Made by a program: the position numbers and the translations under genes. Positions 45,361 to 52,429 of a stretch of DNA of 64,000 nucleotides are shown one piece after another. Under the pieces are notes generated by a model. That model was given only the letters and a program-made list of their open reading frames with translations, had not been told where the DNA came from and ran no database searches. The DNA is from Cerasicoccus frondis (lineage in GTDB: Bacteria > Verrucomicrobiota > Verrucomicrobiia > Opitutales > Cerasicoccaceae). How positions within the stretch are numbered: position 1 is the stretch's first letter; each line of letters starts with the position of its first letter. The stretch covers positions 124,001-188,000 of the forward strand of contig JAVDPC010000001.1 in the NCBI GenBank assembly GCA_031296915.1. Direction: 5' to 3'.

Positions 45361-46017
45361 ATGAAACAACTAAGCCGCATTTGGTCGATAGATGAAAAGC
45401 ATGTCTATGCCATGGGCTCCAAACTTCGAAATGTATCTGCCGAAAGCTTTCGGGTTCTCAGTGAAGTATTCGCCACTGATGGTTTAGATGTATTCTACAT
45501 CGAAGGTCGAATAAAGGGAGTCGATGCTGAGACATTTGAAGCTTGCGACTCTGGCATCTATTGCAACGGCCCAGGCTTTAACACCATTTCCCACAAAGGC
45601 TACGGGAGGGATAAGAATTCAGTATGGTTCTGCAATTCTGCGAGCGGAAAGCCCTGTATAGTTAAGAGAGCAAATCGGGATACCTTTGTAAGCATCGACG
45701 GCGCTTATGGCCGCGACCATAAAAATGTGTTCCGTGAGAGATATGCTTTGAATGGAGCAGACGCTAAAACGTGGCACAAGCTCTCGAAACACTTCAGCAA
45801 AGATCGCGAAAAAGTATTTTATCTAAGCAGAATAATCAAGGAAGCCGATCCCCAATCGTTCATGACACTTTGGCCGAATAATAGTTTCTGGGCAAAGGAT
45901 AAGTTGAATTTCTATTACCAAGACCAAATCAGCACAAAGGAAGCTTACTTCAAAGATTACAGAGAGTATCACCAAGAGATGCTCGATAGTGAGAAAGTCC
46001 TTCAAGATAGGCTATAA
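45361..46017 (+). CDS. DKNYY-repeat protein
   Basis: A 218-residue hydrophilic protein from ATG 45361, which follows an AAGG ribosome-binding site. It consists of about four copies of the DKNYY-type repeat: D-x-x-x-V-[FY]-Y, a short turn, then D-x-x-[ST]-F. Examples are ATDGLDVFYIEGRIKGVDAE, GRDKNSVWF, GRDHKNVFRERYALNGAD and SKDREKVFYLSRIIKEADPQ. No signal peptide. Function is unknown; DKNYY proteins are often orphan or toxin-immunity neighbours. AT-rich compared with thyA before it, marking the beginning of a compositionally distinct islet. Confidence 0.75.
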   Translation: MKQLSRIWSIDEKHVYAMGSKLRNVSAESFRVLSEVFATDGLDVFYIEGRIKGVDAETFEACDSGIYCNGPGFNTISHKGYGRDKNSVWFCNSASGKPCIVKRANRDTFVSIDGAYGRDHKNVFRERYALNGADAKTWHKLSKHFSKDREKVFYLSRIIKEADPQSFMTLWPNNSFWAKDKLNFYYQDQISTKEAYFKDYREYHQEMLDSEKVLQDRL

Positions 46018-46038
46018 CTGCCACAACAGTCTAAAAAC

Positions 46039-46593
46039 ATGAAAACCTTCGAAGAAGCGACCGAGTTTGTGCTCAAGCATAAGGTGGTCACGGTGTTTGG
46101 CAGCAAGGGGTCTCCGCATCCTTCGCTCTGGGACAACACCGACCTCTCTGCCGATAAGCCCAAGGGCGGCGGATGGAGCCCGCGAGTCGTTGCCGTCTGG
46201 GATTGGAAAACGCGCATCCCGGAAACCTTTCCCGACGAGATATTCTACGGCAAGCTGCCCAACGGCGACGCCGTCCTCATGGAGCGCGAATACCTGCGCA
46301 CCACGCATTACCCACAGGCATTCAAGCCGGTCAGCGAGCTTCCCCTGCTCTGCCAACAAATCTACGAATGCGTGCGCATCGAGCCGTGGACCACCACCGC
46401 GCTGCGCAAACACGCCGTTGCCGAATTCAACACCACCAAGAGCCGCTTCGACACCTCCCTGAAGAAACTCCAAAGCAGCCTGAACATCGCCCGCTCCATG
46501 GACCCGCAATGCGACGGCGACACCTGGATACTGTTCAGCGAAGCAAACCTCGACATCGTCGAAGCCTACCCCGAGCTCCAAACCGACTCCTAA
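46039..46593 (+). CDS. Conserved hypothetical protein, AlkZ-related type
   Basis: A 184-residue soluble protein. The N-terminal MKTFEEATEFVLKHKVVTVF, then GSPHPSLWDNT, a tryptophan-rich VVAVWDWKTRIPE and EIFYGKLPNGDAVLMEREYL follow the layout of short proteins annotated as AlkZ-related. The C-terminal half (TTTALRKHAVAEF, FDTSLKKLQSSLNI) looks like winged helices. The residues required by the full-length AlkZ glycosylase cannot be verified. GC content returns to that of the chromosome here. Followed directly by the left flank of the IS110 element. Confidence 0.5.
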   Translation: MKTFEEATEFVLKHKVVTVFGSKGSPHPSLWDNTDLSADKPKGGGWSPRVVAVWDWKTRIPETFPDEIFYGKLPNGDAVLMEREYLRTTHYPQAFKPVSELPLLCQQIYECVRIEPWTTTALRKHAVAEFNTTKSRFDTSLKKLQSSLNIARSMDPQCDGDTWILFSEANLDIVEAYPELQTDS

Positions 46594-46659
46594 AAGGCAC
46601 CCGCAGTCAGGAACTGTGCCACCCGAGCAGGAGGGGTGACGCTTGTAGGTTCAACGTAT

Positions 46660-46936
46660 CGTCAATTTTTCGAGAGATTCCGAGAATGTAAGTTTACAAC
46701 TCGTCGGAGGAATCTCTCGAAATGGCGTCTGCTGGGCTTATGCTTGGCAGCAGCCAAGGCGCTTCGGGACGAGCCTAACCGTCCCGAAGCAGGTCTTAGA
46801 GAGATCTGGTGCGATGCTCGAACCTTTGGAGTTCATGACGGAGCGGTGATCCTCTTCGGCCACTTGGCGCTATATCAAACAGTTGCCCGAACAGGCTAGC
46901 ACGCCGAGTTCAACTCAACAAGCCCGATTGAAAGTC
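46660..46936 (+). ncRNA. Candidate bridge RNA region of the IS110 element
   Basis: About 280 bp of non-coding DNA upstream of the transposase ATG. It holds a 14-bp perfect stem (TTTCGAGAGATTCC 46668-46681 with GGAATCTCTCGAAA 46709-46722, 27-nt loop). An 11-bp perfect stem follows (GCTTCGGGACG 46761-46771 with CGTCCCGAAGC 46780-46790, 8-nt loop), plus weaker stems near 46743 and 46826. IS110-type recombinases use an RNA from such a flank to pair target and donor DNA. Whether this one is expressed and which loops bind DNA is inference. Confidence 0.45.
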
Positions 46937-47869
46937 ATGCCCACCAAAGCCTACACCTACATCGCCATCGATGTCTCCAAGGACACCCTGCAAGTGCAAA
47001 GCGCCGATGGCGCTGAGCAAGTCGACGTCAATGCGGCGTCTCTGAAAAAACTCACCGGACGCCTTGCCCGTTTGGCCAACCCGCTCGTGGCGCTGGAAGC
47101 CACCGGCGGCTATGAGCGCCCCCTGCTCGAAGCGCTGCAATCCTGCGGCATCCCGCATTGTCTGCTCAACCCAAGGCGTCTCCGCGGCTTTGCCCAGAGC
47201 GAAGGGTTGCGAGCTAAAAGCGATCCGATTGATGCGCGTTTGATCCTGAAGTTTGCCGAGGAAAAGCGCTTGGATCCGACACCGGAGCCTTCGGCCAGCC
47301 AGCGTGAACTGGCCAGCTGGATGGATCGCCGGGCGCATCTAAGTGAACAGCTCACACGGGAGAAAAACCGACTGCAAAAGGCCGCCTCGCCCATCGCCCG
47401 CCAAATCCAGACGATGATCGACGTGCTTAAAGAGCAACTGGCCGAAGTCGACGAGGCCATTGAAACCATCATCCAAGCTGACCAGCAAATGCGCCTTGAA
47501 GCCAAGGCGATGCAAACAGTCCTCGGCGTCGGCCCGGTCACCACATGGACCATCCTGGCCTACCTGAGCGAAATACGTTTCCTGCAGCGTGGCCCACTCA
47601 CAGCCTTAGCAGGGCTAGCGCCCTACAATCGCGACAGCGGCAAGAAGCAAGGCAAGCGCTACATCCAGGGCGGACGAGCCAAAGTCAGACGCTGTCTCTA
47701 CATGGCCGCTCGAACCGCCGCCATCCACAATCCCGTCATCAAGGCTTATGTCAGTCGCTTGGTGCACGAGCGAAACAAACCCTTCCAATGCGCAATCACC
47801 GCAGCCATGCGAAAGCTCCTCCTGCACCTCAGCTCAATAGTCAAAAACATCAATTATGACCTTGATTAA
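46937..47869 (+). CDS. IS110-family transposase (DEDD recombinase)
   Basis: A 310-residue recombinase. The RuvC-like N-terminal domain has IAIDVSKDTLQVQ (first Asp), VALEATGGYE (Glu) and KSDPIDARLI (Asp pair). The coiled middle precedes the transposase_20 domain with VLGVGPVTTWTILAYL, TALAGLAPYNRDSGKKQGKR (conserved Ser) and RAKVRRCLYMAA. All catalytic residues are present and the frame is intact, so it could be active. ATG 46937 is chosen; an upstream frame extension begins in the structured RNA region. Confidence 0.92.
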   Translation: MPTKAYTYIAIDVSKDTLQVQSADGAEQVDVNAASLKKLTGRLARLANPLVALEATGGYERPLLEALQSCGIPHCLLNPRRLRGFAQSEGLRAKSDPIDARLILKFAEEKRLDPTPEPSASQRELASWMDRRAHLSEQLTREKNRLQKAASPIARQIQTMIDVLKEQLAEVDEAIETIIQADQQMRLEAKAMQTVLGVGPVTTWTILAYLSEIRFLQRGPLTALAGLAPYNRDSGKKQGKRYIQGGRAKVRRCLYMAARTAAIHNPVIKAYVSRLVHERNKPFQCAITAAMRKLLLHLSSIVKNINYDLD

Positions 47870-47894
47870 GACACAGTTGCTCTGTCCTTCCGCA

Positions 47895-48008
47895 GCGTTT
47901 GCCTCACCAAACGTAGAAGCGGCATCTTGCCGCTTTGCCCAATCCAACTGAAACCAAAGCGGCTGGAAGCCGCTTCTACCACAACGGCTACGACGGAGCG
48001 TAGCCCTC
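47895..48008. repeat. Cluster of AAGCGGC hairpins
   Basis: Successive hairpins: CGTTTG/CAAACG (47897-47914), AAGCGGCA/TGCCGCTT (47918-47936), AAGCGGCT/AGCCGCTT (47957-47975) and GGCTACG/CGTAGCC (about 47986-48006). The two AAGCGGC units are in inverted order with GTAGAAGC-type ends, so the pair can also form one longer stem. Intergenic, adjacent to the IS110 right end. 48009-48130 holds low-complexity TTTTACC-type sequence and no gene. Confidence 0.75.
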
Positions 48009-48137
48009 CAAGCAATCCAGCCGCCTCCCCTTTTACCTTTAATCTTTTTACTCCGCCTTTTTGGTTCGCCTTCAGCGCACAAGATCGGCATACTTTCAGC
48101 ATGAAAAGTCGACCCGCCAGAAGCCCCCAAAGCTGGC

Positions 48138-48222
48138 CAAGTATCGCCGACTGCGCGACCCAGCGTCGCCGACTGTAGCTCGAAGTGTCGCCGACACTTC
48201 CTGGGAGCGTCGCCGACGCTTC
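48138..48222. repeat. Array B: 22-23-bp-phased GTCGCCGAC palindromes
   Basis: Four contiguous units in which [AG]TCGCCGAC recurs at about 48142, 48164, 48187 and 48209, i.e. every 22-23 bp. Two units are near-perfect palindromes (GAAGTGTCGCCGACACTTC and AGCGTCGCCGACGCT); the other two have diverged arms. The following 48223-48586 stretch contains no recognisable gene, only a GGGGAGGGTTGGGG-like purine-rich patch near 48280. Confidence 0.8.
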
Positions 48223-48586
48223 GACCAAAGCCTAGTAAGGGTTTACTCACAACCAAGTGCTTGTTCGCACCTAAACCATGGGGAGGGTTGGGGCAGAACC
48301 ACGGGGTAGGTTTTGGCGGTGACACGACAGGCACTTGAAACCGCATCCTGTGTTAAATTGTTGCGGTTACTCATATTTCATTCTTGTCATCTTTGCCGGA
48401 AACAACAGTAAAGTACTTTACCACGTTGGATGGAACGGTGTTAAACCCTCCCGTCCCATAACCCTCATTCCAACAAGCCTCGCGATCCATGGCGCCTTTG
48501 TTATTATCACTGCATAACCCGAAACAAGACCACCCTTGTTCAGTGAACGTTCGCGTCGCTTAAAAAATACTGTTGGAAGAATCAAA

Positions 48587-48937
48587 ATGATAGAATCACA
48601 AGTAATAGCGAAATCTGACAAAGAAACCTTCTTGGTCGAAACAGATGGCGAATACACGATCTTGTCGCTCACCGACATTGGCGAACTCGATATCGAAGAT
48701 GTTCTAAAACATAAAAATTGGGATGATTACGATGATACGTTTGTCAGAATCTTAAACCTCACGAATGAAGAAAAAATTGATCTAGCCATTGAAAACTGGG
48801 GAATGAATGAAGAGTGGGCAGCATACCATTTTCAGAAGATCGGATCACCTAGCTCCTTCGTATTCCTGAAGGGTTATTCAAAACGTTTCCTTCCTTACAT
48901 GGATGTCAGTCCAACAAACATCAAAGATGTGCGATAG
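48587..48937 (+). CDS. Small acidic protein of unknown function
   Basis: A 116-residue soluble protein from ATG 48587 with GGAAG 8 bp upstream. It contains ETDGEYTILSLTDIGELDIE, an aspartate-rich NWDDYDDTFVRI and NLTNEEKIDLAIENWGMNEE. No cysteine-based motif, signal peptide or membrane segment. Size, acidity and low GC recall orphan immunity proteins, but no family is recognised and no toxin gene is adjacent. Confidence 0.55.
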   Translation: MIESQVIAKSDKETFLVETDGEYTILSLTDIGELDIEDVLKHKNWDDYDDTFVRILNLTNEEKIDLAIENWGMNEEWAAYHFQKIGSPSSFVFLKGYSKRFLPYMDVSPTNIKDVR

Positions 48938-49031
48938 GAAAAAATGAATATTTCCAACCAGGCGGCACATACAACTCCGGCCATCGCTCCGCGCTGACCT
49001 ACGCGTATCACCTCCACGTTATCAAAAATAA
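48938..49031 (+). other. Spacer with GC-rich coding-like fragment
   Basis: About 60 bp of GC-rich sequence (48958-49020) sits between AT-rich genes and would read PGGTYNSGHRSALTYAYHLH in one frame continuing into the next gene's region. It looks like debris of another gene; no function is assigned. Confidence 0.3.
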
Positions 49032-49484
49032 ATGGATTGGACTAAGCTATCGCTATCATTGGTAACTCCAGTAATTGCCTTACTAGGAGTTTATATCGCA
49101 TTAGTACAAATGCGAATAAACAAACTGCGATTGAGGCATGAGCTCTTCGAGAAAAGGTTCGCTGTATTTAAATCGGTAAGTGAGTTCTTGGGTTCAATCA
49201 TGAGAGAAGGAAAAGCAACATTGGAAGCTCAAGCTGATTTTCGGACCGGTATACAGGGAGCAAGCTTTCTCTTTGATGAAAAAATTTCTCGAGTAGTAGA
49301 GTCCATATGGGAGCGAGCAATAGACTTAGAAACTAAACAATTCGAAATGAAAGATTTACCGGTTGGTGAAGAACGCTCAAGACTTGCTAGAGAGATTGGG
49401 GATTTGAAAAAGTCTCTCAACTCAGAGTTCAAAAATATTGAATTTGAGTTCAGAAAGTTTCTAGATTTGGGGAAAAGTAAATGA
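49032..49484 (+). CDS. Single-pass membrane protein with coiled-coil, unknown function
   Basis: A 150-residue protein. The N-terminal transmembrane helix (LSLVTPVIALLGVYIALVQM) is followed by a long charged helical region (KLRLRHELFEKRFAVFKSVS, LNSEFKNIEFEFRKFLDLG) likely to be coiled coil. AT-rich. Last gene of the 45.2-49.5-kb islet. Family not recognised. The 49485-49586 spacer before pckG shows nothing. Confidence 0.55.
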   Translation: MDWTKLSLSLVTPVIALLGVYIALVQMRINKLRLRHELFEKRFAVFKSVSEFLGSIMREGKATLEAQADFRTGIQGASFLFDEKISRVVESIWERAIDLETKQFEMKDLPVGEERSRLAREIGDLKKSLNSEFKNIEFEFRKFLDLGKSK

Positions 49485-49586
49485 TTCTAACCAGATGTGT
49501 CTAGGAACGACTAACGCCGTCCCAGCACTCATCGACGTTCCACCAGATCACAGAGCACTAGCTCCGCAATCCGGTGAGTCCGTTGC

Positions 49587-51398
49587 TTAGAGTCTGCTGA
49601 TCAGCAGCTCGCGCTCGAAGATAAGCTCCTTGGGCAGGTGGTCGGAGAGCTGGAGGAAGAGCGCTTCGTGCTGGAGGATGGACATGCGGGTGCGCTGGCG
49701 ATCGTAGGACATCGCTTTCTTGAATTGCTCTTCGCTGTAGTCCATGCCGCGCCAGTCGATGTCCTCGTAGTGAGGCATCCAGCCAAGCGGCGTTTCCTGG
49801 GCAAAGCTTTGGCCGCTGGAGCGGTCGACGACCCACTTGAGCACGCGCATGTTGTCGCTGTAGCCCGGCCAGAGGAAGTTGCCGTCTTCGTCGCGGCGGA
49901 ACCAGTTGACGTGGAAGATGCGCGGGGTCTGGTCGAGGCCCTTCTGGAAGTTAAACCAGTGGCGGAAGTAGTCGCCCATGTGGTAACCGCAGAACGGCAA
50001 CATCGCCATCGGGTCGCGGCGGAGTTCGCCCTGCTTGCCTTCGGCGGCGGCGGTGCGCTCGCTGCCCATCGTGGCGCCGAGGTAGACGCCGTGGCTCCAG
50101 TTGAAGGACTGGAAGACGAGCGGAATATCCGTCATGCGGCGGCCGCCAAAGATGATTGCCTTGATCGGCACGCCTTCGGGCTTTTCCCAGTCCGGATCAA
50201 TGGCCGGGCAATTGGCGGCAGGCGCGGTGAACCGGCTGTTCGGGTGCGCAGCGGGCGTGTCCGAATCTGGCGTCCAGTCCTTGCCCTTCCAGTCGATCAG
50301 GTGCGCGGGCTTTTCCTTGGTCATGCCCTCCCACCAAATGTCGCCGTCGTCGGTCAACGCCACGTTGGTGAAGATCGTGTCCTTGGCGCAGGAGGCAATG
50401 GCGTTCGGGTTGGTGTCGGCCGAGGTGCCGGGCGCCACGCCAAAGAAGCCGGCCTCCGGGTTGATGCCATACACGCGGCCGTCGGGGCCAGGCTTGAGCC
50501 AGGCAATGTCGTCGCCGACGCAGGTCACCTTGTAGTCGCTCATGCCTTCCGGCGGGATGAGCATCGCGAAATTCGTTTTGCCACAGGCGCTCGGGAACGC
50601 CGCCGTCACGTAGGTTTTGTTGCCGTTGGGCTCTTCCACGCCGAGGATCAGCATGTGCTCGGCGAGCCAACCTTCGTCACGCGCCATGGTGGACGCAATG
50701 CGGAGCGCAAAGCACTTCTTGCCGAGCAAGGCGTTGCCACCGTAGCCGGAGCCGTAGGAAACAATGGTGCGTTCCTCCGGGAAATGAACAATGTGGGTGT
50801 TGTCCGGGTCGCAGGGCCAGGCAACGTCCTTCTGGCCGGGCTCCAGCGGCATGCCCACCGAGTGCAAGCACGGCACGAAGAAGCCGTCCTTGCCGAGCAC
50901 TTCGAGCGCGGCGTCGCCCATGCGCGCCATGATGCGCATGTTGACCACCACATATGGCGAGTCGGACACCTGCACGCCGATCTGTGAAATATTGCCGCCG
51001 ATCGGGCCCATGCTGAACGGGATCACGTACATCGTGCGTCCCTTCATGCAGCCGTCAAACAGCTTCTTCATCTTGCGGCGCATCTTGCGCGGCTCTTCCC
51101 AATTGTTGGTGGGGCCGGCGTCGTGCTTGTTAAAAGAGCAGATGAACGTGCGGGATTCGACGCGCGCCACGTCGCGGGGATCGGAGCGGAACAGGTAGCT
51201 GTTCGGGCGCTTCTCCTCGTTGAGCTTAATGCAGCTCCCCTTCTCGATCATCTCGGCAAAAAGCTGATCCGCCTCCTCCTGCGATCCGGTGCACCAGTGG
51301 ACACTGTCCGGCTGGCACATGGCGATCATTTTATCGACCCACTTGAGCAGGGCCTTGTGATTAGTCTTGGGTTCCGAGTTCGCGAGGATGGGTGACAT
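49587..51398 (-). CDS. pckG: Phosphoenolpyruvate carboxykinase (GTP)
   Basis: A 603-residue GTP-dependent PEPCK converting oxaloacetate to PEP in gluconeogenesis. Diagnostic parts are [16 protein letters not shown] (kinase-type P-loop with the reactive Cys), [17 protein letters not shown] (metal site), the [19 protein letters not shown] segment and [20 protein letters not shown]. Start is placed at the [10 protein letters not shown] codon, 15 codons inside the longest frame, matching family N-termini. Gluconeogenesis would be needed for growth on uronate-derived pyruvate. Stand-alone gene. Confidence 0.95.
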   Translation of the reverse strand: MSPILANSEPKTNHKALLKWVDKMIAMCQPDSVHWCTGSQEEADQLFAEMIEKGSCIKLNEEKRPNSYLFRSDPRDVARVESRTFICSFNKHDAGPTNNWEEPRKMRRKMKKLFDGCMKGRTMYVIPFSMGPIGGNISQIGVQVSDSPYVVVNMRIMARMGDAALEVLGKDGFFVPCLHSVGMPLEPGQKDVAWPCDPDNTHIVHFPEERTIVSYGSGYGGNALLGKKCFALRIASTMARDEGWLAEHMLILGVEEPNGNKTYVTAAFPSACGKTNFAMLIPPEGMSDYKVTCVGDDIAWLKPGPDGRVYGINPEAGFFGVAPGTSADTNPNAIASCAKDTIFTNVALTDDGDIWWEGMTKEKPAHLIDWKGKDWTPDSDTPAAHPNSRFTAPAANCPAIDPDWEKPEGVPIKAIIFGGRRMTDIPLVFQSFNWSHGVYLGATMGSERTAAAEGKQGELRRDPMAMLPFCGYHMGDYFRHWFNFQKGLDQTPRIFHVNWFRRDEDGNFLWPGYSDNMRVLKWVVDRSSGQSFAQETPLGWMPHYEDIDWRGMDYSEEQFKKAMSYDRQRTRMSILQHEALFLQLSDHLPKELIFERELLISRL

Positions 51399-51608
51399 TA
51401 TGAAGAACGCTAGGTTTGATTCGAAAAGCTTATCGTGCATCAAAGCGCGCAGCGAAACAACCTTTAGTTCCGAAAAATACCCTACTAGCCACCATTAGGC
51501 GCGCTCATAAGATTTGTCCAATCATCCATCCATTCATCACTGTTTTCCGAATAACTCTCCATATCGTCACACAATCGTAAACCGCCAAACACTGAAGAAA
51601 ATCTTGCC

Positions 51609-51625
51609 CGCCCGGTGACCGGGCG
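51609..51625. promoter_or_regulatory. Palindrome upstream of unknown gene
   Basis: CGCCCGGT-G-ACCGGGCG, 8-bp arms around a single base, 22 bp before the 51648 start. It could be an operator or a leader hairpin. The remainder of 51399-51608 contains no recognisable gene. Confidence 0.35.
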
Positions 51626-51647
51626 CTGTAGTTAAATCTTTCCGACC

Positions 51648-52427
51648 ATGAATCCCGAGCAACCCAACCAACCCGGCGGTCAACCCCGCCAGATCAATCT
51701 TCAACAAATGGCCCAGCAATTGATGGGCGGATTGCAGCGTCACTACGACATGCTGTCCTTCAATCTCGCTGCCCACGATTGCGTCACAGAAGAGGCCTAC
51801 AATACACGCACGCACGCGACCAAGATGATGCCCGCCCCCCCGGCGCACCAGAATTTCGAGCAGATGCAGGCCTTTGCCGCCGACATCATGATGCGCAATG
51901 TCCTCGGCGACATGATCAACCTCTGCATTGCCGGCCTGAACAATTTCCACATGTTCCTGGCCGCCATCAAGACCCAGAAGGACTTCGGTCAAACCCCGGA
52001 AGGTCAGCAAAACATGCAGCAGGCCCAGCAGGCATTTGCCCAGGCCCAAGTCGACGCCAAGTTTAACACCCTTGAGGAAAATTACGGCATCCTTTGCGAG
52101 CTGGAGGACACCATCATCTCGATCGGCTTTGCCATCCAGGCCATGATGCAGCACAGCGGCATCATCCAACAGGCCCACCTTGATGACAGCGGCGAACTCG
52201 CCTTCGACCTCAAGACCGTGGAAATCCTACAGGCGCCCGCTGAAGGCCAACCGGGCCAAGCGCGCCTCGTCGACCAGCGCAAAGTCCTCCGTGAAGGCGA
52301 GAAAGTCTACTTCAGCAAGGACGAGCTGCAGCAGCTTGTGCTGACAGTCGGCTCTTTCCTCGACACCTTATTCAAGTCGGTCGGCCGCTACGCGCAGGAA
52401 AACGCGCCTCAGCAGCCGGGCAGCTAA
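51648..52427 (+). CDS. Gln-rich soluble protein of unknown function
   Basis: A 259-residue protein with a Pro/Gln-rich N-terminus (MNPEQPNQPGGQPRQINLQQ). Long helical stretches rich in Met and Gln follow (QMQAFAADIMMRNVLGDMIN and QNMQQAQQAFAQAQV). The C-terminal part reads RKVLREGEKVYFSKDELQQL and ends in a Gln/Pro tail. No signal peptide, membrane helix or catalytic motif. Probably a cytosolic helical scaffold; no family recognised. Convergent with the beta-helix gene, stops 2 bp apart. Confidence 0.65.
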   Translation: MNPEQPNQPGGQPRQINLQQMAQQLMGGLQRHYDMLSFNLAAHDCVTEEAYNTRTHATKMMPAPPAHQNFEQMQAFAADIMMRNVLGDMINLCIAGLNNFHMFLAAIKTQKDFGQTPEGQQNMQQAQQAFAQAQVDAKFNTLEENYGILCELEDTIISIGFAIQAMMQHSGIIQQAHLDDSGELAFDLKTVEILQAPAEGQPGQARLVDQRKVLREGEKVYFSKDELQQLVLTVGSFLDTLFKSVGRYAQENAPQQPGS

Positions 52428-52429
52428 GG

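Larger units (their letters stand above)
46612..47879 (+). mobile_element. IS110-family insertion sequence (boundaries approximate)
   Basis: Contains one DEDD transposase and long structured left non-coding DNA. A 7-bp inverted pair AACTGTG (46612-46618) and CACAGTT (47873-47879) brackets it and is used as provisional limits. IS110 elements lack classical terminal inverted repeats and target duplications, so the true ends may differ by tens of bases. No second copy lies in the window. Confidence 0.6.

Noticed and set aside
47876..48330. Integron attC sites
   Set aside because: Hairpins are short and perfect, lacking R-box/L-box structure, and no integrase or cassette ORFs are organised around them.
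49638..50987. 449-codon plus-strand frame over pckG
   Set aside because: Valine/Ala/His-rich shadow of the PEPCK gene; no start signal and no domain.
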